Part shown: positions 18,191 to 26,094 of the stretch, one piece after another | How the letters are laid out: every line of letters begins with the position of its first letter | Position numbering within the stretch: the stretch's first letter is position 1 | Source of the DNA: CAG-390 sp045644325 | GTDB taxonomy: Bacteria; Bacillota; Clostridia; Oscillospirales; CAG-272 | Length of the DNA stretch: 64,000 bases | Assembly: GCA_045644325.1 (NCBI GenBank) | Contig: JAZRGT010000099.1 | Coordinates: forward strand, 1 to 64,000 | Direction: 5' to 3' | Notes under the pieces: model-generated | What the model was told of the DNA's origin: nothing | What the model saw: the letters and a program-made list of their open reading frames with translations, nothing else | The model's database searches: none | Translations under genes and position numbers: made by a program

Positions 18191-18312
18191 TTTCTTTCTC
18201 CTTTGGACAATTATTAAGAATTATAAAGATCAGATTGAAGTATGACATTAAAATACTATTTATGTTCAAATAGTAAATTAAAAAATTCTAAACAAATCTC
18301 CAATTCTTATCT

Positions 18313-18363
18313 TTAACACAATTATACATCGAATATGTGTTAATATTAAGAATATAGTGTTAA
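18313..18363. promoter_or_regulatory. three GTGTTAA/TTAACAC heptamers, possible operator
   Basis: TTAACAC at 18313-18319 faces GTGTTAA at 18337-18343, and a second GTGTTAA follows at 18357-18363, exactly 20 bases further. They lie in the AT-rich gap between the repeat protein and the XRE gene, a plausible binding region for the regulator. Confidence 0.4.
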
Positions 18364-18388
18364 ATAAAGATAAATTTGGAGAATTGTA

Positions 18389-18631
18389 ATGAAAATCTAT
18401 GATTATGACGGAAAAAAGAATATTTGTGGAAAAAGAATCAAAGAGGCACGAAATAAGCAAGGTTTAACCCAAAGCGATCTTGCAGCACAGCTACAAGTTT
18501 CAGGGATAATAATTGAACGAGATAGTATCTCTAGAATTGAAATCGGCACACGTTTTATTGCTGACTACGAGTTAAAAGAATTATCCCGAATATTAAAAGT
18601 GTCTGTCACGTGGTTATTAGGAATTGAATAA
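18389..18631 (+). CDS. small XRE-family transcriptional regulator
   Basis: The 80-residue protein is essentially one Cro/C1 helix-turn-helix domain: KRIKEARNKQGLTQSDLAAQLQ with the recognition helix around ERDSISRIEIGTR and a closing LKVSVTWLLGIE, typical of phage- or island-type repressors. There is no dimerisation or sensor domain. GGAGAATTGTA precedes the ATG. Like its divergent neighbour it is AT-rich, and the pair may be a small transferred module in which this protein represses the shared intergenic region. Confidence 0.85.
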   Translation: MKIYDYDGKKNICGKRIKEARNKQGLTQSDLAAQLQVSGIIIERDSISRIEIGTRFIADYELKELSRILKVSVTWLLGIE

Positions 18632-18647
18632 GACTTTTATATAAAAT

Positions 18648-18688
18648 AAAGCAACCCTATAAGAATCAAAAACTCTTCGGGTTGCTTT
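18648..18688. terminator. bidirectional terminator
   Basis: A stem AAAGCAACCC/GGGTTGCTTT with a 21-base loop that can pair further (AAGA/TCTT) lies between convergent genes. Confidence 0.75.
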
Positions 18689-18694
18689 AGATTT

Positions 18695-19804
18695 TTATTT
18701 AATTTCGATGCTTCCGTCACCGATAATAACGGTAAGCGAATTAGCGGGAATGGAGACGGAAGTATTGTTCTCTTCCTCATCTTCAATATCGCCAATATTT
18801 TCGGGCTCGGAGGTATTTTCTTCAGCGGTAGTTGTTTCGTCAGCGTCAGGCTGTGTATCCGGTTCGGTAGTTTGCTCGTCAGCTGAAGTGGTTTCATCGG
18901 GTTCAGGGGTTACAGAGGGCTGATTTGTGCTCTGATCACCCTTAACGGGAGCGTTAAACTCGACGTAAGAATCCGAATAGTTATCGCTGTATACGCTGAT
19001 CGTATTTCCGGGTGCCTCAAGCTTTACGTCCAAACCTGCGAAATCGGATTCAACTCTATCATAGTAAACGTCACCGGACTTAACCTCGATATACATAGCA
19101 CGAGTAAATGTAGTATCCGTAATATCAACAAAGCATTCGCTGTTAGGAGACATAATTCTAATCTCATCAGCGTTTACGTTGTCGATATTTATATTCGCAC
19201 TTTCAGTCGCTTCTATCTGTACCGAGGACTCGGTAACTACGTCTTTGAAATCCACTACTCCATCAGTAATTACAATCTTAAAATCGCAATCCGTATTGAA
19301 ATTTGACACGGAAATATCACCCGTCGTGGTAGTGATATTCAAATTGACGAGATCGGCATTTTCGGTAAGATAGAGATTGAGCGATTTCTCTTTTACGCTG
19401 TCATCAAATACATAATGAAGGTAATCGCGGAATCCGTTGAAATTGATTTTCAGATTTTCAACGTCGATAATTCCGGAAATGCCGGCATTGTCGGAGATTT
19501 GAAGCGTCGAGCGTCCCGCTTGGATCTGATATGCGTTGTTGGGGAAATTGACAAGTTCGATCCTGCTTTCTTCTGCTCCGCCGATGACGTTTACTTTGAC
19601 GTCGCTAACTTTAAGAACGATCTTTTTCAATTCCTCTTCCGAAAAGGTTTCGGAGTGAATGTAATTATCGTCGCCGTCACCTACCTGAGTGAAAAGGCCT
19701 ATTCCCTGCTCGTTTGCCAACGAGGTTGCAGTCATACACAGTATGACGCCAAGACAGGCAAGCAATACCGATACTATCAAAAATATAACTGAGGTTGGCT
19801 TCAT
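18695..19804 (-). CDS. membrane-anchored DUF4097-like protein
   Basis: The 369-residue protein has an N-terminal membrane anchor or signal (residues 4-30, IFLIVSVLLACLGVILCM). A beta-helix-like region follows (about 60-270) in which short strands of alternating residues repeat (LVNLNITTTTGDISVSNF and similar), as in the DUF4097 putative-adhesin family. Then comes an acidic Thr/Glu/Pro-rich stretch (about 285-345) and a short hydrophobic end. The start codon overlaps the stop of the upstream HAAS-domain gene (ATGA), so the two are translationally coupled, a pairing well known in Bacillota. Confidence 0.75.
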   Translation of the reverse strand: MKPTSVIFLIVSVLLACLGVILCMTATSLANEQGIGLFTQVGDGDDNYIHSETFSEEELKKIVLKVSDVKVNVIGGAEESRIELVNFPNNAYQIQAGRSTLQISDNAGISGIIDVENLKINFNGFRDYLHYVFDDSVKEKSLNLYLTENADLVNLNITTTTGDISVSNFNTDCDFKIVITDGVVDFKDVVTESSVQIEATESANINIDNVNADEIRIMSPNSECFVDITDTTFTRAMYIEVKSGDVYYDRVESDFAGLDVKLEAPGNTISVYSDNYSDSYVEFNAPVKGDQSTNQPSVTPEPDETTSADEQTTEPDTQPDADETTTAEENTSEPENIGDIEDEEENNTSVSIPANSLTVIIGDGSIEIK

Positions 19805-20754
19805 AACTCTGATACTGCTCCTTTCAACATATTATAGCCCGATCTGAGGGCACGGAAACCGAGTCTGAACAGCTTTGCGAGAAGCTTCATGCCGAACGGG
19901 ATAAATCTTACCGCAAAATTGTAAATAAGAATACCGACAAACATAACGATAGAGCCGACGATAATGCCGAGACCGATCTCAAAAAGAGCAACGGGGGTAT
20001 TTCCGGTTATCAATTCAACTACGCCGTATACAATTCCGACGATGGAAACCAATGCTCCTACCGTAATGAATGCAACGAGAATACATATACACGCAATCAT
20101 CAGAAGTGCGAGCGCTATCCAGAAACCAAGATACAAAACTACTGACAACAGTATCAGAGCGACAGCGATAGGGATCGCTACGACGAGAATAGCGACGTAG
20201 ACCCACTCGTTCCTCATCCTACCGTTTTCCGCATATTGGATCTTTTCCTTTTGCCTTGGAGGGATGTACTCAATAATATCCAAATCCTCTGCGCGGTCTT
20301 CTTTTTGGGCTTTCTTCTTTTCTTTTTCTGCAGCCTTTTCAGCTTTTGCCTTTTGCTTTTGCTTAATGACCTTGTCGACCTTAGCCATCATTCTGTAAAG
20401 CAGGCTGCGTTTTTCTTCGGCCGGCGCGTCATTTTCAGCCGCATCTTTCGGCTTTTCTTCGGACGGAATCGACTTGGGCTTTCTACGCTCTTCTTCCTTG
20501 GCTTTAGCCACAGGCGCCGCCTTTGCCTTGATGGGCGCATCAGCCTTCTTTTCGGGAGCTTTCTTATCTTTGCCCGATTCGAGCATAGAGATAATACCGT
20601 CGACCATCTCGTCGAGGGAAACGTTGATCTCCTCCGTACCTGATTCAGTCAGGTAAGTACGTACGTGTGAAGTTTCCTTTTCCGCCGTTTCCTTATCAAT
20701 ACCGCGTTCGATAAGTCTTGCGTGGAGCAACTTCAAAAATTCTTCTTTCTTCAT
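19801..20754 (-). CDS. HAAS/DUF1700-like membrane protein
   Basis: The 317-residue protein begins with a helical HAAS-type domain (residues 1-70; MKKEEFLKLLHARLIERG and LDEMVDGIISMLE), then a long Lys/Ala/Glu/Pro linker (75-190) and a C-terminal block of three or four membrane helices (about 195-300). Such proteins pair with DUF4097 partners and usually with a PadR regulator, but no PadR gene is adjacent here. The open frame begins at 20862, but GGAGATCAAT before the ATG at 20754 marks the real start. Its function in the family is poorly known; envelope sensing is an inference. Confidence 0.72.
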   Translation of the reverse strand: MKKEEFLKLLHARLIERGIDKETAEKETSHVRTYLTESGTEEINVSLDEMVDGIISMLESGKDKKAPEKKADAPIKAKAAPVAKAKEEERRKPKSIPSEEKPKDAAENDAPAEEKRSLLYRMMAKVDKVIKQKQKAKAEKAAEKEKKKAQKEDRAEDLDIIEYIPPRQKEKIQYAENGRMRNEWVYVAILVVAIPIAVALILLSVVLYLGFWIALALLMIACICILVAFITVGALVSIVGIVYGVVELITGNTPVALFEIGLGIIVGSIVMFVGILIYNFAVRFIPFGMKLLAKLFRLGFRALRSGYNMLKGAVSEL

Positions 20755-20927
20755 ATTGATCTCCGAATCTTCAAATACTTTTTCATAATTACAAAAATTT
20801 TTCAGTTTTTGTAAAAAAGAGGTGAAAAATTCAAAATTATGTGGTATAATATATGCGTGCAAGCCTCAAAAAAAGATTTTGCGCATACTTATATTATATT
20901 ATAGCAGATTTTAAGAGAGATTTCAAG

Positions 20928-21593
20928 ATGAGAATGAGAAAAAAGAAGCATTCGGCAGAAAGAATTGAAGCATGTGCCGAACTTTTGCTTAAAAATCCCA
21001 TTGAATGCTTCGGAAAAGAGGAAGAGATTTTCGGAAAGAAGTGTCCGATGCTCCTCGAGATCGGCTGCGGCAAGGGAGACTTTGCACGCGGACTTAGTAA
21101 AATGCACCCCGATCACGGTATTATCGCGCTCGAGCGAGTTCCCGACGTAGCTATGTTCGCTTTGGAAAAAGCCAAGGCTACCCTCGACGAGCGTCCCGAC
21201 AACGTCAGATTTATTATCGGTAACGCAGAATACCTTACCGATTGGTTTGCGCCCGGCACCTTTGACTGTATCTACGCAAACTTCTCCGATCCTTGGCCTA
21301 AGAAGGGTCAGCACAAGCGCAGACTTACTGCTCCCGGATTCCTCGCGAGATATGAAAAACTTCTCGTGCCCGGCGGTGAGCTTCATTTCAAGACAGATAA
21401 CGAGGATCTCTTTGACTGGTCGATCGAGCAGTTCAAGGAATACGGACTCGAGATCATTTTCTATACCCGCGATCTTCACGCAAGCGAGCTTGCGGCTACA
21501 AATATAGTTACCGAATACGAAAAGAGATTCACCGATCTCGGTCAGAAGATCTTCTCTGCTCACGTTAAGTTTCCCGTAAAGGACGCGGAATAA
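20928..21593 (+). CDS. trmB: tRNA (guanine-N7)-methyltransferase
   Basis: The 221-residue class I SAM methyltransferase forms m7G46 in tRNA. Motifs are LLEIGCGKGDFARGL (SAM-binding loop), GIIALERVP, NAEYLTDWF, and the family signature YANFSDPWPKKGQHKRRL, then GGELHFKTDN and a C-terminal TEYEKRF. The open frame starts at 20853, but the ATG at 20928 gives the family's length and start (MRMRKKKH). The promoter region holds TATAAT at about 20850. The stop overlaps the truB start by one base (TAATG). Confidence 0.95.
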   Translation: MRMRKKKHSAERIEACAELLLKNPIECFGKEEEIFGKKCPMLLEIGCGKGDFARGLSKMHPDHGIIALERVPDVAMFALEKAKATLDERPDNVRFIIGNAEYLTDWFAPGTFDCIYANFSDPWPKKGQHKRRLTAPGFLARYEKLLVPGGELHFKTDNEDLFDWSIEQFKEYGLEIIFYTRDLHASELAATNIVTEYEKRFTDLGQKIFSAHVKFPVKDAE

Positions 21594-22510
21594 TGGCTGA
21601 GATAATGAACGAACCCTGCGGCGTGCTTATCGTCAACAAACCGCAAGGTCCGACGTCACACGATATCGTAAACAAGGTTCGCCGTCTGTATTCTACCAAA
21701 AAGGTTGGTCATACGGGAACGCTTGATCCTATGGCAACGGGAGTTCTCGTCGTTCTTATCGGTCGCGCGGCGAAGGCTTGTGAGTATTCGCTTTCGGACA
21801 GAAAGATATACACCGCAACGCTTCGTCTCGGAATTGAGACCGATACCGAGGATACGACGGGTAACGTTATTACCGAATATCCCGTAACCGTGACCGAAAA
21901 CGACGTCAAGGAAGTTCTGTCATCTTTCAAAGGCAAGATAAAACAGATTCCTCCGATGTATAGCGCGCTTAAAGTCGGCGGTAAGAAGCTTTGCGATATA
22001 GCACGCGAGGGCGGTACCGTTGAGCGCGAGGCAAGAGAAATAGAAGTATATTCGATTTCCGCCGAGCATATTGTTGGCAGCGATTACCGTCTTGAAGTTG
22101 AATGCTCTGCGGGAACATACATCCGCACACTTTGCTCCGATATCGGCAAAGCTCTCGGATGCGGCGGTGCTATGGCAAGCCTTGAAAGAAGCGCGGCTTG
22201 CGGATTTCCGATAAGCGAGGCGCACACGCTTGAGGAGATAGAACAACTTTCGATTGAAGAAAGACTTGCAATTCTCCGCCCCGTTGAGGATATCTTCAAC
22301 GAGCTTGAGTCGGTTAAGCTTCCCGTATTTTATGAGAAGCTCTTCCGCTCCGGTTGCGAGATCTATTTAAAAAAAGCCAAGCTCCCCGAGTACCCCGTCA
22401 CAACGAGGCTCAGAGTGCTTGACTCAAAGGGCGAATTCTTCGCGCTGGGCGAGGTCCGCGAATATGAAAACGGTCTTGCTGTCAAATCGATCAAGCTTTT
22501 CGTGCTTTAA
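21593..22510 (+). CDS. truB: tRNA pseudouridine(55) synthase
   Basis: The 305-residue enzyme makes pseudouridine 55 in the T-loop of tRNA. The N-terminal GVLIVNKPQGPTSHD and the catalytic motif KVGHTGTLDPMATGVL carry the nucleophilic Asp, with the RxIYTATLRLG and CSAGTYIRTLCSDIG motifs further on, and a C-terminal PUA-like region. Its start shares a base with the trmB stop, so two tRNA-modifying enzymes are made from one message. Its last four bases overlap the end of a convergent membrane-protein gene. Confidence 0.97.
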   Translation: MAEIMNEPCGVLIVNKPQGPTSHDIVNKVRRLYSTKKVGHTGTLDPMATGVLVVLIGRAAKACEYSLSDRKIYTATLRLGIETDTEDTTGNVITEYPVTVTENDVKEVLSSFKGKIKQIPPMYSALKVGGKKLCDIAREGGTVEREAREIEVYSISAEHIVGSDYRLEVECSAGTYIRTLCSDIGKALGCGGAMASLERSAACGFPISEAHTLEEIEQLSIEERLAILRPVEDIFNELESVKLPVFYEKLFRSGCEIYLKKAKLPEYPVTTRLRVLDSKGEFFALGEVREYENGLAVKSIKLFVL

Positions 22511-22998
22511 CGGTACTTTTTGATAAGCTTATGTCGGTCAACCGCCTTTTGTACCCACACTGGAACAAACCAGATCAGTACTGACGTAATTATTCCGATT
22601 ATTCCGAGCAGGACGTCGGCGTAAATCCAATCTATATCAATAATATAATAGATTCCGAAATACGGTGATATCATAATAAAAGGATATCCGATCAAACTAC
22701 CGAAAAATCCCGAAAGAGTGACGTCTGCCAGTGAAAAAATAATTCCGAGAAAAAATACAATCGATGATGCGATCAGCCATCCTCTTGCTCCCCACAGGAG
22801 CGGAGGGTGGTTTTTCAATTTTGCAAAAATACAAAACAGCGTAAGGGTAAGGCAGAAAACAACCGTTGCAAAGAAGTTACCTGCAGTATACCCCTGCGAA
22901 GCGAAATTCAGTATTATTGCACTTATATAAACAGACAGCATCAGCGAGGTTGCGATAATTCTGATCAGTCCCGTTTTGGTAAAAGCAATGATTTTCAT
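22507..22998 (-). CDS. four-helix membrane protein, unknown function
   Basis: I do not recognise this 163-residue protein. Four hydrophobic stretches are visible (IIATSLMLSVYISAIIL, FFATVVFCLTLTLFCIF, LIASSIVFFLGIIFSLA, and VLLGIIGIITSVLIWFVPVW), with a basic C-terminus (DRHKLIKKYR). It is convergent with truB and overlaps its stop by four bases. Upstream lies the terminator of the EF-G-like gene. There are no catalytic motifs. Confidence 0.65.
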   Translation of the reverse strand: MKIIAFTKTGLIRIIATSLMLSVYISAIILNFASQGYTAGNFFATVVFCLTLTLFCIFAKLKNHPPLLWGARGWLIASSIVFFLGIIFSLADVTLSGFFGSLIGYPFIMISPYFGIYYIIDIDWIYADVLLGIIGIITSVLIWFVPVWVQKAVDRHKLIKKYR

Positions 22999-23014
22999 AC
23001 GATCCTCAAATCAT

Positions 23015-23041
23015 ATCGGGGCTGTCAGAAACAGCCCCGAT
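23015..23041 (-). terminator. terminator after the EF-G-like gene
   Basis: A perfect 11-base stem (ATCGGGGCTGT/ACAGCCCCGAT) has a 5-base loop. The T-run after it is weak, so termination may be partial. Confidence 0.6.
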
Positions 23042-23058
23042 GTTATTATAAAAGTTAA

Positions 23059-25113
23059 TTATGCGAGAGACTTCTTGTACTCTTCAACGATCTTTGCGGA
23101 GATGTTGCCGGGTACTACTGCGTAGTCGGTTACGTTGAACTCGAAGGAGCCGCGGCCCTGAGACATAGCGCGGAGTGCGATCGGGTAGTCAACGAGCTCG
23201 GACTTGGGAGCAGTTGCGTGAACAACGGTATAACCCTTCTTTGCAGCGGGATCCATACCCATAATGCTGCCGCGGCGCTTGTTGAGGTCGCCCATAACGT
23301 CACCAACGAGATCCTCGGGAACGGTAATATCGAGATCACCGACAGGCTCCATAAGAACGGGAGCAGCCTGCTCGAGGCACTGCTTATACGCCATGATAGC
23401 AGCGGTCTTGAAGGACATTTCATCAGAGTCAACGGGGTGGTAAGAACCGTCGTGGAGATCAGCTGCAAGGTAGGTCATCGGGAATCCTGCAACGCCCTTA
23501 ACCATAGCCTCAAGGAGACCCTTTTCAACTGCGGGGTTGAAGTTCTTGGGAACTACGCCGCCGACAACCGAAACGGTGAAGGTAAGGCCGGGCTCTTCGC
23601 CGGGACCGAACTTGATCCAAACGTCACCGAACTGACCGGAACCGCCGTTCTGCTTCTTATGGCGAGCGTGGATATCAACGGTCTTGGTGATCTTCTCACG
23701 GTAGGGGATCTTGGGAGTTTCAAGGTTGATGGTTACGCCATAGCGAGCCTTGAGCTTTGCAGAGAGAACTGCGAGGTGCATATCGCCGATACCGGAGAGA
23801 ACCATCTGATGAGTCTCGGGATCGGTAACGTACTTGAGGGTGAGGTCTTCCTCGAGCATACGAGCCATGGACTGGGAGATCTTGCTCTCATCCTTTGCGG
23901 TTGCGGGAACCATAGCCTGGCTCATATAAGGAGTGGGATAGGTGATCTTAGCGTATGCAACTTCAGAACCGTCGGTAAGAGTATCGTTAGTGTTGGTGTT
24001 AGCAAGCTTTGCGATCATACCGATATCGCCGCAAGCGAGCTCGTCGACTTCGGTCTGAGTCTTGCCCTTAACGGTGTAGATGTGAGCCATCTTTTCTGCA
24101 GTACCGTTTGTGAGGTTCTTGAGAGTCATATCCTTCTTGAGAGTACCGTTCATAACCTTGAAGAAGGACATCTTACCTACGAACGGGTCAGCGACGGTCT
24201 TGAATACGAAGATGCTGGTCTTGCCTGCGGGATCGATTTCAACGTCTGCGCCTTCGGTGGACTTTTCAACCTTCTTAGCGGTATGTCTGGGGAAGGACTC
24301 AACGATAGCATCGAGGATAGCGATGATACCCCACATATTAACTGCAGAACCGCAGTAAACGGGAGTGATGGTGCCCTCGAAGATACCCTGGTGGAGTGCC
24401 ATTGCAGCCTCTTCCTTGGTGATCTCTTCGCCGTCAAAGTACTTCATCATAAGATCGTCGGAGGTACCTGCAACTGCCTCGTTGAAGGCCTCCTTATAGT
24501 TAGCCGCGATATCCTTGAGATCGTCGGTCATGGGAGCTTCGCTTCTCTTGCCCTTTGCATCATATGCAAACGCCTTCATCTCAACGAGGTCAATCATCGT
24601 AACCTTATCGCCGGACTTAACGGGAACGAATACGGGGCAAAGAGTGTTACCGAAGTTATCGCGGAGGCTGTTGAAAACGGTTTCAAAATCAGCGTCGTGA
24701 TCTTCACACTTGTTGATGAAGAATGCCTTGGGAAGACCTGCAGCAGTTGCATAGTCCCAAGCGAGTTCGGTACCTACTTCAACGCCGGACTTAGCGTCAA
24801 CGCAGATGAGTGCGCTGTCTGCAGCACGGAGAGACTGGTGAACTTCACCAACGAAGTCGAGATAACCGGGGGTATCGAAAACGTTTATCTTCATATTCTT
24901 CCACGAAATAGGAGCAAGAGATGCGGAAATAGAGAAGCCTCTCTTTACTTCTTCGGGATCGTAGTCACATACAGTGTTGCCGTCAGCGGTCTTACCGAGT
25001 CGATCGGTTCCGCCGGTGAGATAGAGCATAGCCTCAACGATGGAGGTCTTTCCGCAGCCGCCGTGTCCGAGCAGAGCTACGTTTCTAATGGATTTGGTAT
25101 CGATTGTTGCCAT
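23059..25113 (-). CDS. elongation factor G-like GTPase
   Basis: The 684-residue translational GTPase has the five-domain EF-G plan. G1 is GHGGCGKTS (residues 16-24), not the GHIDHGKTT of canonical EF-G. G2 is RGFSISAS, G3 DTPGYLDFVGEV and G4 NKCE, and domain IV is near GGSGQFGDVWIKFGP. These departures mark the EF-G-like (FusA2-type) group, which often does not replace EF-G in translocation and may act in ribosome recycling, stress or an unknown step. No rpsL/rpsG/tuf genes adjoin it. It has its own promoter and a hairpin-bearing leader. Confidence 0.88.
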   Translation of the reverse strand: MATIDTKSIRNVALLGHGGCGKTSIVEAMLYLTGGTDRLGKTADGNTVCDYDPEEVKRGFSISASLAPISWKNMKINVFDTPGYLDFVGEVHQSLRAADSALICVDAKSGVEVGTELAWDYATAAGLPKAFFINKCEDHDADFETVFNSLRDNFGNTLCPVFVPVKSGDKVTMIDLVEMKAFAYDAKGKRSEAPMTDDLKDIAANYKEAFNEAVAGTSDDLMMKYFDGEEITKEEAAMALHQGIFEGTITPVYCGSAVNMWGIIAILDAIVESFPRHTAKKVEKSTEGADVEIDPAGKTSIFVFKTVADPFVGKMSFFKVMNGTLKKDMTLKNLTNGTAEKMAHIYTVKGKTQTEVDELACGDIGMIAKLANTNTNDTLTDGSEVAYAKITYPTPYMSQAMVPATAKDESKISQSMARMLEEDLTLKYVTDPETHQMVLSGIGDMHLAVLSAKLKARYGVTINLETPKIPYREKITKTVDIHARHKKQNGGSGQFGDVWIKFGPGEEPGLTFTVSVVGGVVPKNFNPAVEKGLLEAMVKGVAGFPMTYLAADLHDGSYHPVDSDEMSFKTAAIMAYKQCLEQAAPVLMEPVGDLDITVPEDLVGDVMGDLNKRRGSIMGMDPAAKKGYTVVHATAPKSELVDYPIALRAMSQGRGSFEFNVTDYAVVPGNISAKIVEEYKKSLA

Positions 25114-25131
25114 AAGGGGTTCCTTCCTCGC

Positions 25132-25151
25132 CCCATCCGCGGACGGGGCAT
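25132..25151 (-). promoter_or_regulatory. hairpin next to the ribosome site of the EF-G-like gene
   Basis: On the minus strand GCCCCGTCC pairs with GGATGGGGC (one G-T pair, very short loop), ending about 20 bases before the ATG. It could limit access to the nearby GAGGAAGGA ribosome site. Confidence 0.4.
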
Positions 25152-25208
25152 TTATGTTTTTTAATATTTACATATTTACGTGAGCGTTAAAAACACATCA
25201 CAATGTTT

Positions 25209-25237
25209 ATTATACAACAAATCGATTATAATTTCAA
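25209..25237 (-). promoter_or_regulatory. promoter of the EF-G-like gene
   Basis: TTGAAA (25232-25237) and TATAAT (25209-25214) on the minus strand are 17 bases apart. The leader is about 90 bases. Confidence 0.6.
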
Positions 25238-25299
25238 GTACTTTTTCGTGATTTTTGACGATTTTTTCTAAAAAATTTGAATTTTTTATGATTTTTTTA

Positions 25300-26094
25300 T
25301 TATATAGAGAATAATTTACATGCATTATCGTGTGTACGAGCACGAATTTCGTCCTCTGAAACATCGACGAGCCCGGAAATTGTACGAATCGTATACTCGA
25401 TATAGTCGCTTCTGTTAGTCTTGCTGCGATAAGGAACCGGCGCGAGATAGGGTGCATCGGTTTCGACGAGCATACGGTCGAGAGGCACAGCCTTTGCGCA
25501 TGCCTGAACGATCGGCGCGTTCTTATACGTTATAACTCCGGTGAAGGATATATACCATCCGCGGCGGACGAGATCCTTTGCCATTTCGGGGCTTCCCGAG
25601 TAACAATGGAAAACTCCGCGAACCTTCGGGTGTCGCAGCACTATTGCTTCAAAGCAGTCACCGTGCGCCTCGCGGTCGTGGATGATTACGGGAATATCGT
25701 ATTCCTCGGCAAGCTGAAGCTGTGCCTCAAGAAACGCAGCTTGCTTTTCTTTATTATCCTGACGCCAATGGTAGTCGAGTCCAATCTCGCCGAGAGCGAC
25801 GATCTTATACCCCTCCCTTTTATCAAGCAAAGCGCGAAGCTTTGCGATGGCATCCTCAAGCGATTCTTCCTCGTCTACGTCAGAGGGATGGATACCGACT
25901 GCGGCGTACATTCCTTCGTATTCGGAAGCCATTTTAACGACTTCGAGGGAGTTTGCGGTGTTGGTGCCCACATTTAAAATTTTATCAACACCGTTCGCGA
26001 AAACGGCAGAGAGCAGCGCCGAAGCGCCGCCCTCAAATTCGTTTTCAAATCTTTTGTCAGTATAGTGGGCGTGTGTATCGAAAATGCCGCTCAT
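25300..26094 (-). CDS. tatD: TatD-family metal-dependent hydrolase
   Basis: The 264-residue TIM-barrel metallo-hydrolase has the metal ligands of the family: FDTHAHYT (H-x-H, residues 5-12), the metal-bridging Glu in ALGEIGLDYHW, HDREAH, FHCYSG and ETDAPYLAP. TatD enzymes are 3'-5' deoxyribonuclease-like, with roles proposed in DNA quality control. It is encoded directly after metG with a one-base stop/start overlap, the usual arrangement in Bacillota (metG-tatD/yabD). Confidence 0.94.
   Translation of the reverse strand: MSGIFDTHAHYTDKRFENEFEGGASALLSAVFANGVDKILNVGTNTANSLEVVKMASEYEGMYAAVGIHPSDVDEEESLEDAIAKLRALLDKREGYKIVALGEIGLDYHWRQDNKEKQAAFLEAQLQLAEEYDIPVIIHDREAHGDCFEAIVLRHPKVRGVFHCYSGSPEMAKDLVRRGWYISFTGVITYKNAPIVQACAKAVPLDRMLVETDAPYLAPVPYRSKTNRSDYIEYTIRTISGLVDVSEDEIRARTHDNACKLFSI

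Noticed and set aside
23218..25164. Long plus-strand frame opposite the EF-G-like gene (648 residues)
   Set aside because: Antisense shadow without start signals, covering a clearly real gene.
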